A stretch of DNA of 64,000 nucleotides from Macrocystis pyrifera (GCA_031763025.1 JASSKH010000038.1:3451001-3515000); one strand, 5' to 3'; positions 22,556 to 36,665 are shown, counted from the stretch's first letter. Notes: generated by a model not told the origin, from the sequence alone. Translations and numbers: made by a program.

Positions 22556-23265
22556 TTGATTACGCTTGCCTTCCGACAATATAGCGTCTGAAGCGAATAT
22601 CCTTCCGTGAATCAGTAATATCCTTCATGCGCTTCTCTGCCAGCCGCTTCCCAATTTCCATTCCCAACATAATTTCATTTTAGCTACCGGTATAGTATAT
22701 CCTATTCCTCATCAACGTTCCATTTCCACGTCATTGGTCGCATTCCTCTGGCTTCTTCCTCCCTTCCCCTAGCGGCCTGGTGGTCCCTTTACCTATGTGA
22801 AATCGCGACCTGTGTGGTCACCGAGATGATCTGGAAGAGGCGTTCTTTGCAGACGCCTTTCCGCGCCAGAGACGATCCGTCCGTCCCTCCAACTATCCTT
22901 GTCGCCAACTGATCAATTAGATCGCTGCCTTCCTTTCCGAGGCGCCCAAAGCTTTCCACCGCAAGGGTGGCGAGTTTGTAGCTGCGCTCGTCGAAGGACA
23001 TCTGTCCCGGACGAGCGTAGTGACTGCGCTTGCGCGCCTGATCCGTCTCGGTCAGCGCTACCTGCCCGCATGTGGATCCCCGCTTGTGGGCCCGCATACG
23101 TGACGTCGAGGAGTATTGCTTTATTGCGACACTCTGATGCCGTAGCATCTCGGAATCCTCCCGCTTCGATGACGATGCGCATGCGGAGATCCCTGTTTGC
23201 GTGGAAGGGGGCTCTGTTTTCCATTTGGTGACGGATGGACATCCTCTTAAAGTGCGGGAGAGCGA
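22556..23265 (-). mobile_element. Inverted 3' fragment of RLE LINE, tail to tail
   Basis: This is the last ~700 bp of the same LINE on the opposite strand. It abuts copy A 3' end to 3' end at a short centre (22556-22562). The translated segment (22913-23242, minus) carries FHANRDLRMRIVIEAGG and ILLDVTYAGPQAG, nearly the same as copy A. The two arms differ by scattered bases and a small indel near the centre. The result is a palindrome of about 1.4 kb (21806-23265). Confidence 0.85.
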
Positions 23266-23471
23266 AGTATTAATTCAGCAGCAGTAGCGGTATATATGCC
23301 GTGGGTGTACCCTGAGTCGAGAGCACACCCAAGATTCGATCAAATCGCCATGTACTGCCCATACAAAAAGCTGTATAATGCCCGCACTATTCCGACAAGA
23401 GCAACTTGGTTAAGAGCTCTTCTTCTTTCGTTTTCTCGGCGTGTCACGGGGTGGGTGCTCTTCAACCCTTG

Positions 23472-23548
23472 TAGTGCTATAGTCCCGTTTTGGGGACAAA
23501 TTACTTAAACTTTGACTGTTTTGTCTCTAAAACGGGACTGGGGTTCTA
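23472..23548. mobile_element. MITE family M2, copy 2
   Basis: It runs from ATAGTCCCGTTTTGGGGACA to TCTAAAACGGGACTGG, with an AT-rich centre. Confidence 0.8.
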
Positions 23549-24727
23549 AATGGGGGGTATACCTACTGACTATAGGATTATATTATCGGTGAACAAGTGG
23601 CGTCCTGACCCAACCCTAACATATAACCCTGACCTGATAACCGACCCGCAATGGCCGTCCGCCGCGCGGGGATAGCTGTGTTCCGGTTCCGACTGTGCTC
23701 GGAAACTAACTTGGGAGGTGGTCTTCTGGGCCAAAGGGGCCCAAAATAGCCATTCAGACGCATGGCTGGGTGGTGGTTACATTTACCACACACCCATGGG
23801 TTTTGCACGTAAATAGGCGTTGTTGCGAAGGGTATGCCCTGTTGGATTCGCATACTCGAATTCACCCACCCCCCGCCATCGTAAATACCAGGTACCCTCG
23901 TGGGAAGTTGGTGAATGGTATATACCTGTGGTATACCTGTGGTATACCTGTGATAAACCTGTGGTATACCTGTGGTATATGTTATTGTGCTGGAAACGTT
24001 GCGCCCCCTCCCCTCCCCCGCGTCGCGGCCTTGTTATGTGATATGATACTGCCTTGAATGAGACTGAAAGCCCGGTAATTACCTGGGTTCAAGTATTGGG
24101 ATCGTATTTGTAGTACTTGGGAGGCGTATCGTAGATGGAAAGCCAGGGGTTTTCGCAGCGAGGTACGAGCTTTGCTCTCAGTCTCCGTGTGCACGAAAGG
24201 AATAAAGCTGCTCTTCTTTTTATCTCTAAGCAAACAACACACGTGAGCACCAACGAGTACCGACTCAATAAGCAACCTGTCCAGGGATGCAAAGTGTCCC
24301 GACGTAATCTTGACAAGTGGCGTCGTCGGCAGGACAAAATTCAACCTAGCGACCGACAAGCGGTATGGATCCAGGGTACACCGACTACTGCAATTGAATG
24401 CAGGCAAAGATAATGCCTCTCTAACTCTGCTCTAAATAGGCGAGATATAATCGTAAATACCAGATACTCTCGTACGAGTATGGTATATAGCATGTACCTG
24501 TGGTATATATGTCGTTATTTTGCTGGAAACGTTACGCCCCCTCCCCCCCCCCCCCACGTCGCGGCTCTTGTGTTGAACCTAGCGACCGACAGGCAGTACG
24601 GATCTAGGTATACCGACTGCTGCAATGCAGATAGATAGCACTTCTCTGGCTCTGCTCCTGAAGGGGCGAGACAATCATCGTCCAGGCAGGCGATAACGCC
24701 TGTGCCACAGGTATGACGAGGGGACAC
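23549..24727. repeat. Imperfect direct duplication with GGTATACCTGT array
   Basis: The segments 23880-24455 and about 24455-24700 share, in order, CGTAAATACCAG, GGTATA..ACCTGTGGTATAT, GCTGGAAACGTT(G/A)CGCCCCCTCCC, CGTCGCGGC and CTAGCGACCGACA. The second unit lacks about 300 bp. The first contains five copies of the 11-mer GGTATACCTGT (23918-23985). No protein-coding function was recognised. Confidence 0.65.
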
Positions 24728-24835
24728 TATTACGGGGGTCCATAGTTAACAGGACCTATGGCATACATAAAACCTATATATTTAGGTATTTTTACTCTCA
24801 ATATTTGGTCCTGTTAACTATGGACCCCCGTAATA
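24728..24835. mobile_element. MITE family M1, copy 5
   Basis: It runs from TATTACGGGGGTCCATAG to CTATGGACCCCCGTAATA. The inverted ends are almost perfect and TA lies on both sides. Confidence 0.9.
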
Positions 24836-25335
24836 TTAATAGCTACAAATCATAACGCCACAACAGGGGAGAGGGGACACATCAGACACCGGCAACAAAA
24901 CATGTTTTGATATTTCTGTTCGGTACGTATATACACCGGTGTAAGCAGGGCTGGGTACTGACTCAGTACATGCTGACAGTACACTACCAGGGTTTCCCGG
25001 TTATGTTCAACAATAACGGTTTCACTTTTTTTTTCGCGTCGTCAGATAAGATGCCACTTCCTGTGAACCACGCTTCGTATATTTATGTTATCTTTCGTGT
25101 AATAGTGTACCCCTTGTCTGTGGGTCTCCTAAGCATTACGAGTAGATGCATCGGTTGATATCGCCGGGGCGCCGGGGCATACCCGCCCCCGCCCCCCCCA
25201 GGGACTATACGGTCTTGCATAACACGAGTATCCCCCCGTCCCCCGCCCCCCATAAATATAAGCAAAAGGTTTATATGTAACACATGAATACATTTACCTA
25301 CTGAGCGCCCCCAGGCTGTAGGTATCTTGAATAAG
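24836..25335. other. Gene-free interval
   Basis: No gene is recognised in this stretch. Confidence 0.35.
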
Positions 25336-25434
25336 AATAGGAACGGTGCTCCGTCTGGAAGAAAGGGATGTGGTGCGGTCAAATGACCAAGGCAAGCAAC
25401 AAACGAGTTCGCCACCCCCCCCCCCCCCCCCCCC
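25336..25434 (+). mobile_element. 3' end of poly-C LINE, fragment 1
   Basis: The motif order GGAACGGTGCTCCGTCT, GGTCAAATGACCAAGGC and AAGCAACAAACGAG matches the LINE 3' end at 56520-56597. A run of 20 C (25415-25434) follows directly after a few bases. Confidence 0.75.
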
Positions 25435-25589
25435 TCCTCTCCCCCCCTTCCCCCGCTTCCCCTCCCCCCCTCCCCTCCCCTCACCCCCCACCACATTCCC
25501 CCACCCGCCGCCCTACTTCTCCCGCCGCCCCTCCTGGACAGCATATCGATGTAGATTGGACGTTTCGGGGTCTGTGGTGCAGCCCTGGG

Positions 25590-26020
25590 AAAAAAAAACA
25601 ACTAGAGCGACCAGGAGCGGCAGGAAGCACAACCGTTCTTCCAGGAGGTGTGGGTATCTGGATGATCGGCTGTTCATTGCTGCACCACGAGCGAGCCCAA
25701 GCTCGCTTTACTACGGGGATCGGGAGGGCTAGGCTTGCCGTCGACGGAGGCGAGGAAGGTGTCCGCTTCTACCGGGAACAGGGTCGGGATAAAATTATAT
25801 TACCGGACCTCCTGGCGGACCTTTCCGGTCGATTGAGAGACCGAGCGTGGCAAGGGTTTCCATGGATTGTGGATCATCGTTCAGCTCGACCAGAGCCTGC
25901 GGAACATTTGAGACGCGCCGATCGAAGGGAGGGTCATCGCTCAAGCTTGGACAGAGCTGACAGGAGATTTGAGACACGTGGATCGGAGGGAGGGGGGAGG
26001 TACTCACTGTCGAGGCGTTC
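25590..26020 (+). mobile_element. RLE LINE fragment
   Basis: Aligned by eye with 48030-48260 of copy E: CAACCGTTCTTCCAGGAGGTG, GCCCAAGCTCGCTTTACTACG and AGGGCTAGGCTTGCCGTCGA match in order. The last part (25880-26020) holds a short internal duplication around GACAGAGC/GAGACACG. It encodes no intact protein. Confidence 0.65.
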
Positions 26021-26261
26021 TACGATAGAGGTCCACCCTAATTTTTCTGAGGCTCCTCACTTGACCTTAAGGAGCTCCATGCCTCACCCGAAAACTGACT
26101 TCAGCACAAATCAAATTACATCCCGATGAATAATCCCGTGGCCCAAGTATACAATTACGTCATTTTTCGAAACAAGCTTGACATTCCAACGATTTTGGGT
26201 TAAGATACCCCGTTACTCAGAAAACATTTTTGCGGAACTGTGCTGCCTGTATCGTACAACG

Positions 26262-26700
26262 CGTTTGTCATGCATGGCCGTAGTCGAATGACCATAGACT
26301 CTCGCATCCTTGCAATGCCGGGACGGAGCACGTCGGGTTTTCACCGACCAGACAGACATTGCTTGCACTAGGCACGAAGCGCCGTGAGGTGTTGGGAAAA
26401 TCGCATGAAGGGTGAGCTGCATCCTACTAAAGACCGCTTTTGAGGCGGATTTTCTTGCAGCATATTGACGACAGCGACAGTTAAGTGATTTATTTTCTGG
26501 TGTAGTCACTTCCAGAGACAGCAATGGGTTTACTATGTAACACCCTCGTGGGTGCCTCACCATATACACACTGCGTGATACGATCGTCCCCCTTGTGCGG
26601 AGTAAAGGTTCTCCCCGCACAAAAAATGATTTAACTCGACCGCCAGGCGTGGGAACCGCCCAAAAAAAAAACAGTACTCTGGCTGTCTAGCTCACGCAGT
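26262..26700 (-). repeat. Interspersed repeat R3, long copy
   Basis: On the minus strand this repeat ends in CATTGCAAGGATGCGAGAG, CATTCGACTACGGCCATGCATG. It is matched over about 450 bp by 31420-31917 on the + strand. Shared landmarks include GACGGAGCACGTCGGGTTTT, AAGCGCCGTGAGGTGTTGGG and GTGCGGAG.AAAGGTTCTCC. The frames inside (for example 26213-26620) show no domain. It may be a non-autonomous retroelement. See the tail comparison in the findings. Confidence 0.6.
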
Positions 26701-26850
26701 GGGGGGGGGGGGGGGGGGGTACTCATCATCATGCATGGTCGTAGTCGTATGCTCAGTTGTTGCTTTCCTCAGTCATTTGTCCGTTGACCACGCATCCCTT
26801 TCGAGACGAAGCACCGTTCCCACTCCTACTGGAGAGAGAGACACACCTCC
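26701..26850 (-). mobile_element. 3' end of poly-C LINE, fragment 2
   Basis: On the minus strand the sequence runs through GGAACGGTGCTTCGTCTCGA, GGTCAACGGACAAATGACTG, AGGAAAGCAACAACTGAG and an R3-like CATGCATGATGATGAGTAC end, then into 19 C (G run at 26701-26719 on +). It shows the LINE end and the R3 end joined ahead of one C run. Confidence 0.7.
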
Positions 26851-27072
26851 AACAGTTGGGCGCTCAATACCTGTTTTTCCATAAATTACACTATAAACGC
26901 TTTGCATAGCTTATTTATCCCCTTCCCGATTCGCCTTTGGTGGCCGTCATCCAAGGTAGGCACCTCCTACAGTGTGTAGGACAACGATCGTTCTCTCGCT
27001 ATTTTCTAGAGTACTGAACCACTCCATGGTTACTTTACCTCATCTTCCTTCCAACATATCCCGTTCCTTCTT

Positions 27073-27140
27073 GACACATGGGGGGGGTTCCAAAAGTGGA
27101 AGGGATGGCCGACATCGCCCCTGAATATTGAAGCTTGGCT
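27073..27140 (+). mobile_element. RLE LINE fragment, continuation
   Basis: GACACATGGGGGGGGTTCC and ATGGCCGACATCGCCCCTGA resemble 39190-39245 of copy D (GACACATGGGGGGTGACG, ATGGCGGGCGTCGCCCCCGA). It may be the continuation of the 25590-26020 fragment, split by later insertions. Confidence 0.5.
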
Positions 27141-27370
27141 GGAGCGGTGGGCCCGTCTCCACCATGCCTCCTTCTCGCGTGAGTGGTATTCGCGGAAGGC
27201 GGATTTGTCGCGGCTGGGCTGATTCTTACACCGTCGGCTTGAGAGGACCGAAAAAGGTCGGTTTCCGATTCACTACAAATTCGACGGGGTGGCTTTTCCG
27301 ATCCACGTTTTCGACTGCAGTACAAGAATTAGCCTTGGGCCCTAAATTTCAAGAGCTTTTTTCACCGTTT

Positions 27371-27446
27371 TAGTACCACAGTCCCGTTTTCGGGACACAC
27401 TACTTAAATTAGACTGGTTTGTCCCCAAAACGGGACTTCGGTCCTA
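27371..27446. mobile_element. MITE family M2, copy 3
   Basis: It runs from CACAGTCCCGTTTTCGGGAC to CCCCAAAACGGGACTTCGG. An M1 MITE begins at its right edge, and a second M2 right half follows that MITE. Confidence 0.8.
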
Positions 27447-27551
27447 TTACGGGGGACCATAGTAAATAGGATCAAATATTGTAGGTAAAAATAAGGAAAT
27501 ATATAGTTTTTGGTGTACCGTAGGCCCTATTTACTATGATCCCCCGTAATA
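27445..27551. mobile_element. MITE family M1, copy 6
   Basis: It runs from TATTACGGGGGACCATAG to CTATGATCCCCCGTAATA, lodged between M2 sequences. Confidence 0.9.
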
Positions 27552-27583
27552 CTTTGTCCCCCAAAACGGGACTGCAGTCCTAA
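27552..27583. mobile_element. MITE family M2, right half
   Basis: TTTGTCCCCCAAAACGGGAC followed by TGCAGTCCTA repeats the right arm of M2 copy 3 on the other side of the M1 insertion. Confidence 0.6.
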
Positions 27584-27937
27584 AAGGTTGAAAAAAAAAA
27601 AAGAGTTATCGCCCTTTGCCAAAGAGGGGCAGGTGTCTTACAGACTGTTTCGAGCCTTGGCTAGCCTCAATGGCCTTTTTACTGCCGTGACCAAAAATAA
27701 CGCCGTTCTGCCGGAAATCCCCTAAACAGGGGACAGGGTAGACGGGTAATCCAGTTGCGGGGTCGTCATGAGGCTGCCGAACGGGAAGAGTTGCCAATAC
27801 CGAACAAGCAGGGGTTTTTCGGAAATATCTGGTCGAGAGAGAGCCTTCCGAAAAATATTTTTCGGCATTTTTAGCGCCCTCGACCGCTGTCGAGAAACGA
27901 AAGCAAAGTCGCTGAAATCAACCCTTTTAACCTTTTT
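27584..27937. other. Gene-free interval
   Basis: No gene is recognised in this stretch between two M2 elements. Confidence 0.35.
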
Positions 27938-28013
27938 AGAACTGCAGTCCCGCTTTGGGGACAAACCAGTCTAACTCCAAGTGTTTGTCTCCAAAACGGG
28001 ACTGCAGTCCTAA
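27938..28013. mobile_element. MITE family M2, copy 4
   Basis: It runs from ACTGCAGTCCCGCTTTGGGG to CCAAAACGGGACTGCAGTCC and is the cleanest copy of the family, with inverted ends of about 25 bp. Confidence 0.85.
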
Positions 28014-28209
28014 GATGATCAATACGGTAGTTGTTAGTTGGCTATTAATAGGTAGGTTCCATGATTAGTAGGGCTGTGGGTTGGATAGGCGATGCAGCTA
28101 CAGTTACGCGTGGATTGTTTGCGGGGCTCTATACACGTCTTTGTGGAGCTGACTGGCGCATACGTGGCTCGTGTTCTGTTTTGTTGTTGAAAAGCACCGT
28201 AAGTTAATC

Positions 28210-28260
28210 ATTACGGGGGACCGTAGTTATCAGAATCAAATATAAAACGTGTAAAAACCA
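28210..28260. mobile_element. MITE family M1, left half only
   Basis: ATTACGGGGGACCGTAGTTA begins like an M1 element, but the right half is missing. Confidence 0.55.
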
Positions 28261-28710
28261 TCGCACCCCCGGCCGATAATCAACGCGTTTTTCTCTTGAC
28301 GGTGGTCTCTCTTGTATCACTCTGAACCAACAAAATACCTCACTCCCCCCATCTCGAAGGTTTAGCACTACTCATTGTTTCAGCCGGCGCTTAGTATACT
28401 ACATACTGCTGCTGAACCGTTACGATATACTGGTCCTGCTGTAAAATTGTTACTACGAATAGTAAATGAAAGGGAGGCGCTTCCTGCCGCGTGACTATGT
28501 GTACTCCTACGAAGTATATCAGGTATACATTAAGTGCTATATGCGACTACAAAGGAGACCGCGGTTCGACGCCTTCACTGACCTCCCTTAGCATTCAGGG
28601 CTCAACAGCAACAATGCATCAAGCCTATATTATTTGCGACGCATGGAGGTCTAAATAGTCAGGTTGTGAGTCGGCCAGATTTCACGACTAGTAACCAATC
28701 GGTTCACGAC
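28261..28710. other. Gene-free interval with a B-box-like short repeat
   Basis: No gene is recognised. GGAGACCGCGGTTCGACGCC (about 28555) contains a perfect match to the Pol III B box and recurs, altered, at about 62631. No A box was found upstream, so no RNA gene is called. Confidence 0.35.
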
Positions 28711-28819
28711 TATTACTGGGGTCCATAGTTAATGGGACCAAATTTTGTTAGTACAAATAGGTAAATATATAGGTTTTTATGTATACCATAGGTCCTGTTA
28801 ACTATGGACCTCCGTAATA
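28711..28819. mobile_element. MITE family M1, copy 7
   Basis: It runs from TATTACTGGGGTCCATAG to CTATGGACCTCCGTAATA. The neighbouring 14-mer AGTAACCAATCGGT occurs on both sides (28690 and 28819). Confidence 0.85.
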
Positions 28820-29264
28820 GTAACCAATCGGTAGGTACCGTTTGGCCAACCGGTTGGCAAAGTCAGTTGATGGCCAGCCGGCTTGAGTCAGGCGAGTGAA
28901 GCGAGTCCAATCAGCCCAACCCATCCGAGGGGATCTTGTCCAATATAAAACATACCTGGTACCCGGTATGCATATACATTTACCGTATTCAACAATCCAT
29001 CCTAAAAGTATGGAAACCCAATAAGTCGGATAGTCGGCATCTGCAGAAAACGACAAACAACTATATCGACCATCTAAGAAATAGGCCTTGACACGCCCAA
29101 AAGCACCGGTCTCCTATTTACTTATTTAGAGTATGATATCTGTGCAGGTCAAGCCCTCCCCTCACACAACTACGTAAGTACCCAGCGGCCAAAGCATGCG
29201 GCAGTGCTGCTGTTGTATTAACGTACGCCAACATATTTTTGGTATGTACGTATACCGTTTGCTC

Positions 29265-29330
29265 TGGGGGGGGGGGGGGGGAGGGGGGGGGGGGGGCGGG
29301 GGAGTCGTCGGGAGGGGGAGGGGTGGGGGT

Positions 29331-29364
<34 letters not shown>

Positions 29365-29387
29365 TGGATTAGTGGGGGGGGGGGGGG

Positions 29388-29423
<36 letters not shown>

Positions 29424-29485
29424 AGGGAGGGGGGGGGTGGGGTGGAGTGGAGGGGGGGGGGGGTAGGGGGGGGGGGGGGGGGGGG
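29265..29485. repeat. 220-bp nearly pure G tract
   Basis: The + strand is G for about 90% of 220 bp, with single T, A or C breaks. It has very high G-quadruplex potential. Its exact length is probably uncertain in any assembly. Confidence 0.85.
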
Positions 29486-30215
29486 AAGGGTGTGGATGAA
29501 AATGAAAAATGTTATAAACAGGTGTGTGTTCTTGTGTGCATGAACTCTGATACGCCTGGTAAATTTTACGAGCGAGTGCGAGTTTCTAGTTTAGACTGCG
29601 CCAAAAGAAAGATAGATAGATAGATAGATAGAGGGATCCCGAACAAGAAACAGCGATACGCAAGAACACAATTTGACGACAGTCCCAAATATCCTGCTGG
29701 GCGAGTTCGTACATACTTACCCGGTATGATATGATATTATACATACTACCAGGGACGACAAGAGTAGCGCATGAAGAGCCAGCACGCCAGAACAGACAGC
29801 ACACAACGGAGGGCCAATTCTACCAAATGAATATCACTGATGACGCGATGCTTGGCGGCACTCCTGCCTCTTTTGCCTTAGGGCGGAAAGCCGCCGAGCA
29901 AGCTGCCCCCCCCCCCCCCCCCCACACACACACAAAAACGACAGTGTAGAATAATATGGCATACCGCACAAGACGGTGCAGATCACCCTATACGTTGTAT
30001 ACCACGCCCCCGAAGTATAACACTCGGGTGATAAAAAAGCTTCTGATCCCAAAACAGCCACCAGATTTATCACCGGGAGGTACCTTGTATTCGACACCCC
30101 CTGCGGTGTCATGCCTCCTAATCAGTAGGACACCCTCAAGATATCGGTAATCTGGGCTTTCGCTATGTGCAGGAGGACTGCTCAGCACAAAATCTTGTGC
30201 AGGACGTGTGTCGTC
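29486..30215. other. Gene-free interval
   Basis: No gene is recognised. GATA repeats occur at 29607-29631 and a C run at about 29907-29922. Confidence 0.4.
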
Positions 30216-30430
30216 AACTCCAACCTTGCACGTTGGCCCAGACCAACCCGACAACAGGCTTAACCCTAAGCCGAAACCCAAACCCAACCCTAACCCTAGC
30301 CCTATATCCGTAACCATATACCTAACGCCAATCCTTTGGGGGGCTTGAGGTCGGCAGGGGCAGTCCGTCACGCGCGGCGCTTTACCAAAAAACATCCGGG
30401 CGGCCGAAAGGTCAGCCTTGATCAATAATA
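30216..30430. mobile_element. Relative of 1627-1839 element with telomere-like insert
   Basis: CTTGCACGTTGGCCCAGACC and AACGCCAATCCTTTGGGGGG match 1685-1722 of the first copy. Between them, 30246-30326 carries about 80 bp rich in AACCCTAA-type words that the first copy lacks. Confidence 0.55.
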
Positions 30431-31419
30431 CCCGCAACCTGCAAAAAGTGCTGTGCCGACCCGTCCTGCACATAGGGCGAGTCCAATTTATTAAATGTGG
30501 GTGACACCGTGACGTGAGGAAGCACGCAGTGTACCGACAGGTATGCGAACGTACGACAGCATAGAGACAGCATGGCCACCAGCAACCCGGAGTTGGAGGT
30601 GCAAAGATAATGGTCTCGCGAACGTGTGGGCCATCGCAGCGGGGGGGGAAAAAGCCTTCCAAGGCAAGCCGATGAGGGGGTGTGACGGCACGTCACCAAA
30701 AAGAACTGTGCGGTGGTCACGGCCTACACGGCCGCAGTGCCCACACTAAAACCTAGAAGTTTCGTGTTAGCAAGGACCGGTCACGGCATGTTTGTCGCCG
30801 CCATGTCGCATGATAAACTGCAGTCAGTCTTTTTTATCTTTGTTCTGCGGCGCTACTACTACAGTGGTGACTGCTGGGTTGCACCGGTACTCGAGGTTCG
30901 ATTACTTTTTTCTTGCGGTAAACCACACCTGTCTGTGCCTCCTCCTCCTCCTCCGCCTCCTCCTCCTCCTCCTCCGCTGCTGATGCTGCTGTAAAGGCCC
31001 CCACTGCACATAGCTTACCGACAAGCCGGCCCAGGCGTCTGCCACCAAGGCTCCTACAGCAGAGAGTCCGTCCACAAGCCGGCCACGTCATCTTTTCTTC
31101 TGGTGTTGAGCCCCCCACAACACATGCATGTGCAATTTGGCAGCAAAAAACTCCGACCACTGCTGCTGTGCTACCACACCCCTTGCCGCCTTCGTGTGGA
31201 GCGTGTGTGGAGTGCGGCAGTCTCACCCTCCACCCGTTCACTACTATCACACCCCTTATTTCCTGCTTGGAGTGTGGCAATCAAACTCTTCGCCACCAAT
31301 GCTGTTGCCGCACCCACATTTTCCATTCCCACCCCCCCCCCAATATATTATATACCCCAGGTATATATAAGTATGTAGGTTGGGTTGGCGACGACGCTGT
31401 AAAAAACACGCCGCTCAAT
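30431..31419. other. Gene-free interval with a (CCT)n tract
   Basis: No gene is recognised. A CCT/CCG trinucleotide run lies at 30938-30985. The ORF on the opposite strand here owes its Glu-rich stretch to that run. Confidence 0.45.
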
Positions 31420-31917
31420 GCGTGAGCTAGACAGCCAGGGTGCCTTTTTTTTTTTTCTTCGGCGATCACAACCACGGCTGGCGGTCAAGTTAAATCATTT
31501 TTGTGTGCGGGGAGAACCTTGTCTCCGCAGGGGGGGGGTGATCGTGTCACGTAGTGTGTATATATAGTAAGATGAGGCACCCACGAGGCAATTACGTATA
31601 TATTATTGTAGTAAACCCAATGCTGTCTCCGGAAGTGGCCACACCAGAAAGTAAAACAACTCATTGACGCTGTCATCCAATTAATTGCAAGAAAATCCGT
31701 ATCAAAAGGGGTCCTTGGTAGGATGCAGCCCACACCCTGCATATGCGACTCGCCCAACACCTACCTCATGGCGCTTCGCGCTTGGTGCAAGCAATGTCTG
31801 CCTGGTCGATGAAAATCCGACGTGCCCCGTCACGGCATTGTAGGGATGCGAGGGTCTGTGGTCATACATACGACAACGACGATTATAAGGCCGTGCATGA
31901 TAATGAGTACACCCCCC
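31420..31917 (+). repeat. Interspersed repeat R3, long + strand copy
   Basis: It begins near GAGCTAGACAGCCAGGGTGC, matching the 26690 end inverted, and ends CATGATAATGAGTACACCCCCCC. It aligns over about 450 bp with 26262-26700. On this strand it finishes in a C-rich tract, like the second LINE family. Confidence 0.65.
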
Positions 31918-33510
31918 CGTCCCCCGCCCCTAGAATTTACCACCCCGGTGACAGCTTTTATAGTAAATCTCAAAAATTTAAACAGCACCCACTTCACCAC
32001 CAGGGTATGCTGTATGCCAGGTACAACGCAACCCCCGGAGTATATCACACCGGGTGATAAGGTTTTTACAGCCCCAAATAAATGCTATCCCCGGGGGCGT
32101 GGTGCGTCTCATATTCGGTACTGCTGTTGTAATAAATACGTACCAGGTAGTCTAGAAAAAAAGAGGCCTTTTTTCATGGCTCAAAACCAGACTGTATGCT
32201 ACTGCTGTGGACCGACACTTTTTTCGGTTGCTTTGACTCTGTCCGACGACGAGAGGGCACGGTAAGTATATACATACATCGTACATACAGACAGTGGGCG
32301 CCCGCAGTTAAGAAACATTTAAGTTGCGAAAAATAGGCTCAGATCGGCACGACCAAGAAGAAAATGGGGTTAAGAAACACGGCTCAACAGTGGGACCAAC
32401 TCTAAAATCCTATACAATAGAGTTCCGTAGATCAAGGTCAGTGAAAAAAAAAGAAACCTTTTACCTTTCGAGCCTGAACACCAAATTGACGGGCGCCCAC
32501 TACTACAGAGTACATATCGATTGGCGCCACACACCTTTAATATGAAGACAACAACAACGCACTATACCACAGAGCTCGTATCTTTCTAGGGTGAAGAATC
32601 AGCACGGACACTGGGCTTGCTGGATGTCGACGAGTAGAAGAACGGTTTAATGTGAAGAACACACACACACACATACCCATGAAGGGGAGGGTCCTTACTG
32701 CTACTAATAATAGACAAAGCATGTCATCGGTACGCTCGTACGCTCCCTGTTGGGGGCAGCTTCCGTGGTCGCAAGAGTTACACATTTCCCAACGCACCAT
32801 CAGTCGCGCTCTGCCGCCCACCATGTCTATATCCATACGATACTGCTGTACATGTAGAGCGTTGTACACATGCAACAAGTAGACATGGGACTTGAAAATA
32901 TCAAAAGACCTTGCCGCGTGGGTACGTTTCATGCGAAATAAAATTTGAATTTGAATTTCGAAAGAGCTGCCGTTGGCTTTTATTTACGATTGTTAATAGA
33001 TACCAGTAGCAGTCGCGATAATAGTGCTGTGTGGTACAGCAGTTAACGGAAAACGGCTGTGAGAGCTGGCTGCCCAGTGACTCGTAGTTCTACAGATAAA
33101 TTTTGAATTTTATGGCGTCTGGTCGAAAACATTGTTTGATCGTGCTACTCATACGTATACAGCAGTGTTTTCAACTGGATTGTTTCTGCTCCTACCTACG
33201 CGTACTATACTCGTGTTATTTCGTCGAATATTAAAAATAGTACCGCTAATGTATGTGAACGCTCAACATTCACAGAGGTCGTTTGGCACCAACTCTACCA
33301 CGTTGTGCATTCAAACAAAATCTGGAGCACTTGGAAGACATGATTAGACAGCAAACATACCCGGGTACCAGGTACCAGGCAAATAGAGCCTAGCAAATGC
33401 AAGAGCGGTGCGAAGACAACACCAAAATGAATCTGGAAAACAGACCACCAAAAAAGGCAAAAAAAAAAGCTGCATACATGGCAGCACATGGCGCACTTTT
33501 CTAGCTTCGG
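31918..33510. other. Gene-free interval
   Basis: No gene or known repeat is recognised in 1.6 kb. The frames here are short and without domains. Confidence 0.4.
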
Positions 33511-33515
33511 TGGGT

Positions 33516-33532
33516 GGTGTTGAGTAAACACC
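33516..33532 (-). terminator. Histone 3' hairpin of H3
   Basis: On the minus strand it reads GGTGTTTACTCAACACC, 86 nt after the H3 stop, followed by GAAGCTAGAAAAGTGCG, a purine-rich stretch. Confidence 0.9.
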
Positions 33533-33618
33533 AGGTTGTTGGTTGCCGTAAAGGTCGGTGTCGCAGGCAATCTCGTGCAGACGAAGCTCACCCGCGGAAG
33601 CCACGGCTAGGTTGTTGC

Positions 33619-36359
<2,741 letters not shown>

Positions 36360-36512
36360 ATTTGCAGCTTCTACAGCAGCAGATTCCGTCTTTCTTCCTT
36401 CTTTGAAAGCTGGTGGGGGGGAGTAGCGAGACAACGGCAACAACGCCTCCGTCTTGCTCTATTGCCTCCGATCATCACAGGGGAACTTCACTGCCCCTCT
36501 CAACCCACACCT

Positions 36513-36529
36513 GGTGTTTACTCAACACC
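36513..36529 (+). terminator. Histone 3' hairpin of H1
   Basis: GGTGTTTACTCAACACC lies 153 nt after the H1 stop at 36359 and is followed by ACCCATCCGAGATTTGAAAA. Its presence supports 36359 as the ancestral stop. Confidence 0.9.
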
Positions 36530-36665
36530 ACCCATCCGAGATTTGAAAAGTGCTGTTGACTTTTTTTTTTTTACCAGCAAGTACCTGGTATGTTGTGTCT
36601 TGTGTGAGCTTGTTATTTTTTTTTCTACTGGCAGTGCAATTTCTTGTTTTTTACCGGGTATTTTC

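Noticed and set aside
25368-26129. 253-codon frame as a host gene
   Set aside because: It joins a C-run translation (poly-Pro) to a decayed LINE fragment.
26213-26620. 135-codon minus-strand frame within R3 as a gene
   Set aside because: Other R3 copies do not keep the frame and no domain is visible.
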